Assembly (NCBI GenBank): GCA_900759045.1
Contig: CAAETU010000025.1
Span: 1-21,839, forward strand
Direction of reading: 5' to 3'
DNA: 21,839 nt
Source of the DNA: an uncultured Collinsella sp.
GTDB taxonomy: Bacteria; Actinomycetota; Coriobacteriia; Coriobacteriales; Coriobacteriaceae
Under the pieces are notes generated by a model. That model was given only the letters and a program-made list of their open reading frames with translations. It was not told where the DNA came from and searched no databases. Within the stretch, counting starts at the first letter, position 1. Each line of letters begins with the position of its first letter. Of the stretch, positions 15,870 through 21,839 are shown piece after piece. The position numbers were made by a program, and so were the translations under genes.

Positions 15870-15884
15870 CGTCACAGATGTAAG
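15870..15884 (-). promoter_or_regulatory. Shared motif upstream of the ABC exporter pair
   Basis: CGTCACAGATGTAA on plus (15870-15883) differs by one base from the motif before the flavodoxin-like gene. It lies about 80 bases from the exporter start, versus about 73 in the other case. It may hold a -35 and a common regulator site. Confidence 0.5.
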
Positions 15885-16000
15885 GGCGACGGTCACTAGC
15901 GCCCAAGCCATGTAGCAGCCGATGTTTTGGCAACGCCAGCGAGCGGCATAACGCTAGGGATTCAATTATCAGATAAATGTGACCCTTCAGGCGGTTTTGG

Positions 16001-16040
16001 TCGGCTACCCGCGAGTGCCGGCAGGGCGCTTGGTAGCCGA
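16001..16040. other. Hairpin downstream of the SRP RNA
   Basis: TCGGCTACC (16001-16009) pairs with GGTAGCCGA (16032-16040) around a GC-rich loop. No T-run follows in either direction. Nothing else is recognised between 15885 and 16093. Confidence 0.6.
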
Positions 16041-16093
16041 GGACCAGCGAGACACCAAATACCTCGTCGCCGGCCGGGCCATGTCGCGGCACC

Positions 16094-16218
16094 AAAAAGC
16101 GCCCGTGCGCTCGATGGATTCGGATGCCCGACAGAGGCTCCTTATGGCTGCTTCCTTCCGGACCTGACCAGATTCGGAACATGTCGTCATCCGAACCCAT
16201 CGAACGCGCTAGGCGCTC
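16094..16218 (-). ncRNA. ffs: Signal recognition particle RNA, small bacterial (4.5S) type
   Basis: The minus strand of 16146-16169 reads GGTCAGGTCC-GGAAGGAAGCAGCC, the universal SRP domain IV tip that binds Ffh. It is flanked by long complementary arms (TCGATGGGTTCGGATG with CATCCGAATCCATCGA) and closing AGCGCC/GGCGCT, giving one ~120-nt hairpin. The 3' end runs into TTTTT. The RNA acts with Ffh and FtsY in co-translational targeting to the membrane. A promoter-like pair lies just upstream. Ends are estimated from the closing helix. Confidence 0.95.
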
Positions 16219-16223
16219 GATAT

Positions 16224-16252
16224 ATATTACCTGCTCCCGTCTAGCAGAGCAA
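16224..16252 (-). promoter_or_regulatory. Candidate ffs promoter
   Basis: In the minus direction TTGCTC (16247-16252) and TAATAT (16224-16229) are 17 bases apart. Transcription would start near 16217, the folded 5' end of the SRP RNA. Confidence 0.55.
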
Positions 16253-16296
16253 GATGCCCCACGGTCAAAAGGAAAACCACATGAGTGCACGGCAGC

Positions 16297-16329
16297 AAAA
16301 AGGCGCGGTCGCAAGTGTGCGACCGCGCC
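16297..16329 (-). terminator. Terminator of the vWA surface protein gene
   Basis: A 12-bp stem GGCGCGGTCGCA/TGCGACCGCGCC (16302-16313 with 16318-16329) with a 4-base loop is followed in the minus direction by TTTTTG. It lies about 80 bases after the stop. Confidence 0.9.
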
Positions 16330-16409
16330 CCATCAGTTGCTTCGCAGAGAGCACTCAAGCGTTGCGTAAGCGCTGGGAAGCGAAACGTCGTTCGACGTCA
16401 ACGCCGTTA

Positions 16410-18138
16410 CTAATTACGGCGCTTGAGGATAATGCCGGCAACGCAAACGGCTGCACCGGCTACGACCAGCCCAATGACGGGCAGAATTGAGAAGGTATCA
16501 CCCGTCATCGGCATGGTGCCCTTCTCGCCCTTCGTCGTCTTGACGGGCTTCTTATCGCTCGGCTTCGTGGGTTTAACCTCGGGCTCGGGCTTAGGCTCGG
16601 GAGCAGCAACCGTGTAGGTAACCGTCGGAACCGGGAACTTATACGCATCACCGCACATGCCGTTGCCGTCAATAGGCTGCAGGATTGCACTCTCGTTGAC
16701 GTTAAGGGTATGGGTACCGGGCTCGGTGGGCACATTGACCAGGCGCTCGCTGTACTCGAGCACGACGGGCTTGCTCGGAGATGCGGCCTCGTTCAGCGTA
16801 AGCTTGAGCATCTCCTGGTCGCCATTCACGTAGTCCAAGGTGAACCTATAGGAGCCGTCCTCACGCTTGCCGAAGCCATAGGACCCGTCGCCGATCTTTA
16901 CGGGGGCAAGCTTCTCGCCGTTGGCGGTCAGGCTGATCTTGGCAGGGTCGTTGATGAAGTCAAAATCAGCGCCAATAAAGTCCTCGACCGTCGAGCCGGC
17001 GGCAATCTTGTCAACAAGCTTAGCCTTGATATCGGCAAAGTCGGTGTCGAGCTGGCTACTGTTGGAATTCCTGGTGAGGTACTGCAGGAATACCTGGCCA
17101 TCAAAGTCGGCGGCGTTCTTGTAGTAGACGTTCATGTCGTAGCCAGCGTTGACCATCGATTGGAACGTGTCGTCCGTGCTCCAGAACGCGACGTCAATGT
17201 TGCACGGCGCGTTCACATCGACGGGGATGGGGTTCGTGGTGCCGTTATTGCGGGCGTCGTCGGTGTACTCGTAGTCGTACTGAGCCCAGTTCTTGTCAGA
17301 GTTCTCGTACTGGTCGCGATAGTACTTAAGATACTCGCCGAGCTTCTCGGGGCTCTTCATGGCCTGCGAGAAAATGAAGTTAGAGCCGTCGGAGAACTTC
17401 TTCCAGTCGTTCTTGAGATTGTACTCGCGAGACTGCCACTCCCAGATACCGCCCATTTTGTTCGATCCATAGGGGTATGCAGCGTGGGTCTCTGGATTCG
17501 TCTGCTTGGTTGGATCGCCAAACGACCTCGTGTACGGTTTGGTGTAATCGCCATTCTTGCAGTAAAGGTAGGTTGCACCGTCACTAATAAGGATCACGTG
17601 CTTGTTCTCGGCCTTAACGGTAGTATCCGCGTCGAGGATGCTCTTTGCGGCAAGAAGGCCAGCGTCCATGTTAGTGCCCGAATGCAGGCTGGAGTTCATT
17701 GCGTTCAGGATGTCATTATACCCCGTGACGACGTCGGTCAGCGGCTGCTGGATGTTACCGACCCTGTTGAAGAGGACTACGCCGACCTTGATGTCCAGAC
17801 CATCAGCCTTGGCTTTCTGGCTAATTTGCTCCAAGAATTCTTTGGCTTGTTTGTAAATGTCCGTCTGCGCGGAAGCGCCCGACTTATCGAGCACAAACAC
17901 AACGTCGGACGGCTCGGCCTCGCGCTTGCCCGGGAACGAGAGAGTGACCTTAGTCTCCAGGTTCTCGTCAAGCTCGGTCGCCGTCTTCTGGTTCTGCTCT
18001 AACGTGGACGATTGACCGGCACCCCCCCGCGGCATCGTCTGCGAATGACATGGTCGCCGGAGTGGCCATGCCTAACGTCAGCGCCAACACCGCGCCAACC
18101 GTAACCGCGCGCTTAAGCGTATTTCCCAATCTGTGCAT
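16410..18138 (-). CDS. vWA-domain, LPxTG-like surface protein, interrupted by a G7 frameshift
   Basis: The signal peptide (from ATG 18138: MHRLGNTLKRAVTV...MSFADDAAGG; SD AAAGGGG) and the 541-codon body are in different frames, joined at seven G (18022-18028). With six G the frame is continuous and gives about 575 residues. As read, translation stops near 17968 after 56 residues. The body has a von Willebrand factor A domain: VVFVLDKSGAS (the usual DxSxS has Ala at the last Ser position), SGTNMD and ISDGA. A long insert full of Asn, Asp and Tyr follows. The end has a Pro/Lys-rich wall spacer, MPMTGD (LPxTG-like), a membrane helix and KRRN. Wall-linked adhesin or pilus-tip-like; likely phase-variable or a sequencing frameshift. 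Confidence 0.85.
18022..18028 (-). repeat. G7 homopolymer at the frame junction
   Basis: On minus GCGGGGGGGTGCC lies between the signal peptide and the body of the vWA protein. Losing one G restores the full reading frame. Confidence 0.85.
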
Positions 18139-18202
18139 CCTGGCCCCTTTCATGTAATTTCCGTTTGCGGACAGGTGCATACGACACCAGTGATACAGCA
18201 AT

Positions 18203-18208
18203 AGTATA
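18203..18208 (-). promoter_or_regulatory. Possible -10 of the vWA gene
   Basis: TATACT on minus, 65 bases before the chosen start, in an AT-rich gap. No good -35 at the right spacing was found. Confidence 0.3.
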
Positions 18209-18286
18209 GACCGTAAAATGCCAACGCAATTAACATATATTTACAAATAACGAGCTGGATAGGCAAATCAGATTGGATATTTATAT

Positions 18287-20068
18287 CTATATTCGACCAA
18301 GATCGTATGCTCGGGCAGCCTCCTCGCCTGCGCACGCCAAATTGGCTATAGCCTCCTGCATGCCAAGCGCTTCCTCAAGGCTCATGGGCTTGCGGCATAT
18401 CGGCAGAACCAGATCGACACCCTGCCCATACACCGCATCCAGGTTGTCGGCACGACCGCCCACGACGGCGGCTACCGACTTGCCATATCGCTTGGCGCGA
18501 CGCGCCACGCCCACCGGTGCCTTACCGGCGGCGGACTGCTCATCCATGTTGCCCTCGCCCGTAATAACCAAGTCGACGTCGCGCACGCGCTCGTCAAACC
18601 CAATCAGATCGAGCACTGTCTCCACGCCCGAACGCAACTCGGCACCGAGCGCCAGCAGTGCGGCACCCAGGCCGCCGGCAGCACCGGCACCGGGCACACC
18701 GAGCACCGAACCAAATGTCCGCGCACCCTCGGGCACGAGCAATAGCCCCCGCTCACGCGCCTCGACAATCGCCGCATCGAGCAGGCGGCCGTAGCCGACC
18801 ATCCAGCCGTCGTACTTGCCCAGGGCCTCGGCATCCCCCGTCGGCAGGCCCTTCTGCCTACCAAACACCGCTAGGGCGCCTCGACGTCCCACGAGCGGAT
18901 TCTCGACATCGGAAAGCACCACGACACGCACCCCATTCAGTGCCCGAAGCGTCGGTGCCAAATCGATACTCGCCACGTGCTCAAGGCCCGCAAGACCGGG
19001 GACGATATTGCAGCCGCACTCATCGACAAGGTGAGCGCCCAGCGCCTGCAGCATGCCGGCGCCGCCATCGTTGGTAGCACTGCCGCCCAAGCCAATATAG
19101 ATCGTCTTTGCACCCGCGCGAACCACACGGAGTATCAGCTCGCCCACGCCATAGGTTGTGGCCGCCAACGCCGCCGACTCCGTGCAAGGCGAATACCCAA
19201 TACCCGCCGCCTCGGCCATCTCGATTACGGCCGACTCGTGCTCGCCGTCCACCAGCATCCGGGCAGACACGCGGTCGCCCAAGGAGCCTGCGACCTCGCA
19301 GGTTGAGAGCTCGCCACCGCATGCGGCGATGGCATCGAGCGTTCCCTCGCCGCCATCTGCCAGCGGCAACGCGGCCACCTGGGCATCGGGCCACACACGG
19401 CGCACGCCTTCGGCAACGGCCTCCTCTGCCTGCGCGCTCGAAACGCTGCCCTTAAAGGAATCAATCGCCAACAGCACACGGCGGGGCCGGCGGCACGCGG
19501 CACCAAAATCGACAGCCTCAACGGCAATATCTTCGGCACGCGCGAGCGCCTCGGCATGAGCGGCATGCGCCTCAAGATCGGTCCCACAACCGCAGCCAGA
19601 ACCATCGGCGCCACGCAGCCCACTAAAATAGCCGCTCAACACCTCACGACACTCATCCGCCAGCACGCCAGCGGTCACATTAAACCGATGGTTCAGGCGC
19701 GAATCGGCATTGAAGTCGTACAGCGAGCCCAGCGCACCCGCCCTGGCATCGGCCGCGCCATACACGCAGCGCCCCACGCGCGCGTTGACCATAAGCCCCG
19801 CGCACATGCAGCAAGGTTCGAGCGTCACGTAGACCGTGCAATCGGAAAGGCGCCAGCGACCAAGCGCCTGGGCAGCAGCGCACAGGGCCGCGAACTCTGC
19901 ATGCGCCGAAGGGTCCTGGTCGAGCTCACGACGATTATGCGCCCGCGCGACAATCTCGCCCGCGCGCACCACCACGGCGCCAATGGGCACTTCGCCCACT
20001 GCCGCGGCGGCGCGCGACTCGGCCAGCGCCTCGCGCATGAACTTCTCGTCGATTTCGGTGATCGTCAT
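18287..20068 (-). CDS. Fusion of tRNA adenosine deaminase TadA and glycerate kinase
   Basis: 593 residues from ATG 20068 (GGAAGG upstream; an earlier in-frame ATG at 20119 would reach into the tRNA gene region). Residues 1-152 are TadA: HAE at 56-58 (zinc His and proton-shuttle Glu) and PCCMC at 85-89 (zinc Cys86 and Cys89). TadA converts A34 of tRNA-Arg(ACG) to inosine. After a ~44-residue linker with GCGCG, residues 197-593 are a class II glycerate kinase: LLAIDSFKGSVSS, PLADGGEGTLDA, GLGGSATNDGGAGM and ITGEGNMDEQSAAGKAP. This makes 2-phosphoglycerate from glycerate and ATP. Both halves look complete. The reading frame is unbroken, so a true fused product is likely. No metabolic link between the halves is evident. 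Confidence 0.9.
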   Translation of the reverse strand: MTITEIDEKFMREALAESRAAAAVGEVPIGAVVVRAGEIVARAHNRRELDQDPSAHAEFAALCAAAQALGRWRLSDCTVYVTLEPCCMCAGLMVNARVGRCVYGAADARAGALGSLYDFNADSRLNHRFNVTAGVLADECREVLSGYFSGLRGADGSGCGCGTDLEAHAAHAEALARAEDIAVEAVDFGAACRRPRRVLLAIDSFKGSVSSAQAEEAVAEGVRRVWPDAQVAALPLADGGEGTLDAIAACGGELSTCEVAGSLGDRVSARMLVDGEHESAVIEMAEAAGIGYSPCTESAALAATTYGVGELILRVVRAGAKTIYIGLGGSATNDGGAGMLQALGAHLVDECGCNIVPGLAGLEHVASIDLAPTLRALNGVRVVVLSDVENPLVGRRGALAVFGRQKGLPTGDAEALGKYDGWMVGYGRLLDAAIVEARERGLLLVPEGARTFGSVLGVPGAGAAGGLGAALLALGAELRSGVETVLDLIGFDERVRDVDLVITGEGNMDEQSAAGKAPVGVARRAKRYGKSVAAVVGGRADNLDAVYGQGVDLVLPICRKPMSLEEALGMQEAIANLACAGEEAARAYDLGRI

Positions 20069-20103
20069 CGTTCGCCTTCCCTGTTGCAAATTCAAAACGA
20101 TGC

Positions 20104-20109
20104 TATCAT
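20104..20109 (+). promoter_or_regulatory. Extended -10 of tRNA-Ser
   Basis: TGC-TATCAT is an extended -10 that places the start near 20116, just before the tRNA. The -35 is weak (TTGCAA is only 14 bases away). Confidence 0.5.
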
Positions 20110-20119
20110 TACGACTCAC

Positions 20120-20209
20120 GGAGAGATGGCAGAGCGGTTGAATGCGGCGGTCTTGAAAACCGTTGAGCGCGAGAGCGTTCCGGGGGTTCGAATCCCCCTC
20201 TCTCCGCCA
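20120..20209 (+). tRNA. tRNA-Ser (anticodon TGA), CCA encoded
   Basis: The acceptor GGAGAGA pairs with TCTCTCC (20199-20205), then discriminator G and CCA. The anticodon loop CTTGAAA holds TGA at 20154-20156, reading UCA. A long variable arm (GAGCGCGAGAGCGTTC) is typical of class II tRNA-Ser. GGTTCGAATCC is the T arm. No terminator is seen before the convergent gene 3 bases downstream. Confidence 0.97.
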
Positions 20210-20212
20210 CTT

Positions 20213-20797
20213 CTAGTGATGCACCGGCGTCATGGTTCGCTCGAACAGTGCATCGACCACGTCGGCCATCTCGGGTCGACGCTCAAGATCGTGACCCGAC
20301 TCCCACCAATTTGTGAACAGTCGAATAATGCCACCGGCGATAAACTCCGATGTCGTCTCGAGCGAAACGGGCGCCAGGGCGTCTTCGGCAAGCGAGCTCA
20401 TCACACGCTCGCGGACAGAACGCGCGATGCGGTCGCAAATCATGCCGGTCAGCATGCCCGACATGCTGCTCGCCAAAATATTATCCATGAGCTGCTCATG
20501 CGCCAGAATCATATTCATGGCATCGTCAAAGACCTCATGGCGAAGCGCCTGCACGTCCCCAAGCGACTCCGAATCCGCCGCATCGGTCCGGTTTTGCGGC
20601 AAGCCCGTCATAAGCTCATCGATATAGAAGGCAAAGTAATCGTTTTTATCGCGAAAATGCTTATAGAACGTCGTGCGGCGAATCAGGGCCCGGTCGCAAA
20701 GCATGGCAACCGTCAAATCCTCAAACCGATGCTCTTCCAAGAGCTCGGTAAAAGCATCGAACAGGGCACGATAGGTTTTCTTGATGCGAAGGTCCAT
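20213..20797 (-). CDS. TetR-family transcriptional regulator
   Basis: 194 residues from ATG 20797 (MDLRIKKTYRALFDAF); ATG 20809 adds MAIW but has GAGG right against it. The helix-turn-helix is at about 20-50 (EDLTVAMLCDRALIRRTTFYKHFRDK shortened: TVAMLCDRA and RRTTFYKHF). The C-terminal part with FIAGGIIRLFTNWWESG fits the TetR_C group common in Firmicutes and Actinobacteria. Ligand and targets are unknown. It is convergent with tRNA-Ser and divergent from the lemA-like gene. The intergenic region has an inverted repeat (20815-20857) and a second palindrome (20908-20924), so it may control itself and the divergent gene. Confidence 0.85.
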   Translation of the reverse strand: MDLRIKKTYRALFDAFTELLEEHRFEDLTVAMLCDRALIRRTTFYKHFRDKNDYFAFYIDELMTGLPQNRTDAADSESLGDVQALRHEVFDDAMNMILAHEQLMDNILASSMSGMLTGMICDRIARSVRERVMSSLAEDALAPVSLETTSEFIAGGIIRLFTNWWESGHDLERRPEMADVVDALFERTMTPVHH

Positions 20798-20814
20798 CCA
20801 TATCGCCATCCTCA

Positions 20815-20857
20815 AGGTGTAGACAGCATTCCTTAATTTGTCGCATATCTTACACCT
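20815..20857. promoter_or_regulatory. Inverted repeat upstream of the TetR gene
   Basis: AGGTGTA (20815-20821) and TACACCT (20851-20857) are exact reverse complements. The right arm, with the following bases, gives ACAGGTGTAA on minus, near the ACAGATGTAA core found before the exporter and flavodoxin genes. Confidence 0.4.
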
Positions 20858-20907
20858 GTACCACCCGTTCCATATTGGCGCCCCCTCCTTGGCGGAAACA
20901 TAACGCT

Positions 20908-20947
20908 TACCGGAAAGTTCGGTATCGCCAAAGGTTGCGGGTATACT
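20908..20947 (+). promoter_or_regulatory. lemA promoter region with palindrome
   Basis: TATACT at 20942-20947 is a good -10. A weak TTCGGT (20918-20923) is 18 bases before it and overlaps the palindrome TACCG-N7-CGGTA (20908-20924), a possible operator. Confidence 0.4.
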
Positions 20948-21008
20948 AGTAGCGTTACACCAACGGCAGCCAGCGCAAAACGCCGCTGCCATTCGAAACG
21001 GAGACATC

Positions 21009-21560
21009 ATGCTTCCCGTCATCATCGGTATCGTTGTTGTCGTTGTGATCGTCAGCGCCATCGCCGGCATCTACAACAACATGGTCACCAAGCGCAATCG
21101 CATCGATAATGCTTGGCAGAACATCGACACGCAGCTGCAGCGCCGCAACGACCTGATCCCCAACCTGGTCGAGACCGTCAAGGGCTACGCCAAGCACGAG
21201 CAGGACACGCTCGCCGCCGTAGTCAACGCGCGCAACGCCGCCGTGAGCGCCACCACCCCCGAGGCCAAGATGGAAGCCGACAACGTGCTGACCGGTGCGC
21301 TGCGCCAACTCTTTGCCGTGGCCGAGGCCTACCCCGACCTTAAGGCGAACACCAACTTTACGCAGCTCCAGGCTACGCTCGAAGACACCGAGAACAAGGT
21401 GAGCTACGCGCGCCAGAGCTACAACGATTGCGTGCTCAGCTACAACAACGCCATCCAGACGTTCCCGGCCGTTATCTTTGCCGGCATCTTCCAGTTTAAG
21501 GAGCGCCAGGGCTTCGAGGCCGCCGAGGCCGCCCGCCAAGCACCGACCGTCAAGTTCTAA
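21009..21560 (+). CDS. lemA: LemA-family membrane protein
   Basis: 183 residues. ATG 21009 follows CGGAG with 6-base spacing. An N-terminal membrane anchor (about 2-22, PVIIGIVVVVVIVSAIAGI) is followed by the LemA core: NRIDNAWQNIDTQLQRRNDLIPNLVET is the family hallmark (seen as NAW-N-D-QLQRR-DLIPNLV), then YAKHEQDTL, LQATLEDTENKVSYARQSYND and the end YNNAIQTFP-IFQFK. The length is usual for the family. LemA proteins expose coiled helices outside the membrane and are often near TPM-domain genes, but none is within this window. The precise role is unknown. Monocistronic, with its own terminator; divergent from a TetR gene. Confidence 0.93.
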   Translation: MLPVIIGIVVVVVIVSAIAGIYNNMVTKRNRIDNAWQNIDTQLQRRNDLIPNLVETVKGYAKHEQDTLAAVVNARNAAVSATTPEAKMEADNVLTGALRQLFAVAEAYPDLKANTNFTQLQATLEDTENKVSYARQSYNDCVLSYNNAIQTFPAVIFAGIFQFKERQGFEAAEAARQAPTVKF

Positions 21561-21600
21561 CAATCACGGCCGAGTCTTAAGCCAGTTCATCAACCCTTTG

Positions 21601-21633
21601 GGGTCCAAGGCACAAACCTTGGGCCCTTTTCTT
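21601..21633 (+). terminator. Terminator of lemA
   Basis: GGGTCCAAGG (21601-21610) pairs with CCTTGGGCCC (21617-21626), one G-T pair, followed by TTTTCTT. It lies 40 bases after the stop. Confidence 0.9.
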
Positions 21634-21660
21634 ATCCACGCACAACGCGCCCACGCACAA

Positions 21661-21682
21661 TGCGCGGCCAATAGGCCGCGCA
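21661..21682. repeat. Perfect 9-bp hairpin
   Basis: TGCGCGGCC-AATA-GGCCGCGCA, with no T-run on either side. Confidence 0.6.
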
Positions 21683-21756
21683 CCATCTTTACTTCAGATC
21701 TATATTGCCCGTAACGGCAGCACCGAGGTAACGCAGGCCCGAGGGCAACCTACCTT

Positions 21757-21839
21757 TCCGGCGCACTCCGCAGGACGAAAGAACCTCCGCCGCACGAAGT
21801 GCGCAGCGGAGGTTCTTTCATGTCCGAGGACGCGCCGGA
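21757..21839. terminator. Multi-tier hairpin at the right edge, probably bidirectional terminator
   Basis: The inner stem AAAGAACCTCCGC/GCGGAGGTTCTTT (21778-21790 with 21806-21818) carries its own A- and T-runs, so it could end transcription both ways. It is capped by CGCAC-GAA-GTGCG. GGAC/GTCC (21773-21776 with 21822-21825) and an outer stem TCCGGCGC/GCGCCGGA (21757-21764 with 21832-21839) enclose it. No gene was identified from 21634 to the end. Confidence 0.6.

Noticed and set aside
15820..16314. Open frame across the SRP RNA (164 codons, minus)
   Set aside because: It overlaps the clear ffs gene and has no SD or domain.
19556..20836. Plus-strand open frame through the tadA region and tRNA-Ser
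   Set aside because: It runs through a tRNA gene and is antisense to TadA and a TetR gene.
20955..21563. Minus-strand open frame opposite lemA (202 codons)
   Set aside because: LemA hallmarks are on plus with a good SD and terminator; this is its shadow.
21689..21817. Minus-strand frame ending LPSGLRYLGAAVTGNIDLK
   Set aside because: Looks protein-like but is only about 42 codons, starts after a stop within the hairpin, and has no start or SD; considered chance.

Overview
The window looks like chromosomal DNA from a high-GC Gram-positive gut bacterium, most likely Coriobacteriia and probably Collinsella. This is inferred from protein character, strong Shine-Dalgarno (SD) sites, the small SRP RNA, SipW-type secretion and LPxTG-like anchors; no database was searched. 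Almost everything lies on the minus strand; tRNA-Ser and a lemA-like gene are on plus. REGION 1-9895: A six-gene minus-strand operon (9028 to 187) encodes a SipW/ER-type signal peptidase, three short secreted proteins with SipW-type signal peptides sharing an N-x-[FL]-x-x-G-S-[IV] motif after the hydrophobic core, a 1831-residue adhesin-like protein (parallel repeats, then InlB/Flg_new-like repeats, then a Cna-B/SpaA-like end), and a membrane-anchored protein with a degenerate sortase-like motif. It resembles a TasA/camelysin-type surface fibre locus with its own signal peptidase. A hairpin after the presumed major subunit could lower expression of the downstream genes. The operon is bracketed by two copies of a structured repeat (60-189 and 9748-9895) whose stems differ in sequence but stay perfectly paired; each copy supplies the TAG stop of the neighbouring gene. 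Left of the first copy is a piece of cdsA cut off at the repeat edge. Upstream of the operon, 9428-9718 holds alternating inverted motifs every ~31 bp. REGION 9893-11300: A TetR-family regulator and an unknown multi-pass membrane protein share a palindromic operator (TGAAC-N3-GTTCA). REGION 11300-15890: A flavodoxin-like protein and a heterodimeric ABC exporter with complementary degenerate ATPase motifs; both promoter regions carry the same 14-nt motif (13/14 identical). REGION 15890-18290: The SRP RNA (ffs), then a vWA-domain, LPxTG-like surface protein whose signal peptide and body are in different frames, separated by a run of seven G. This is either a phase-variable gene or a frameshift. 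REGION 18287-21839: A TadA-glycerate kinase fusion, tRNA-Ser(TGA), a second TetR-family regulator, a LemA-family protein with terminator, and a multi-tier hairpin at the right edge.
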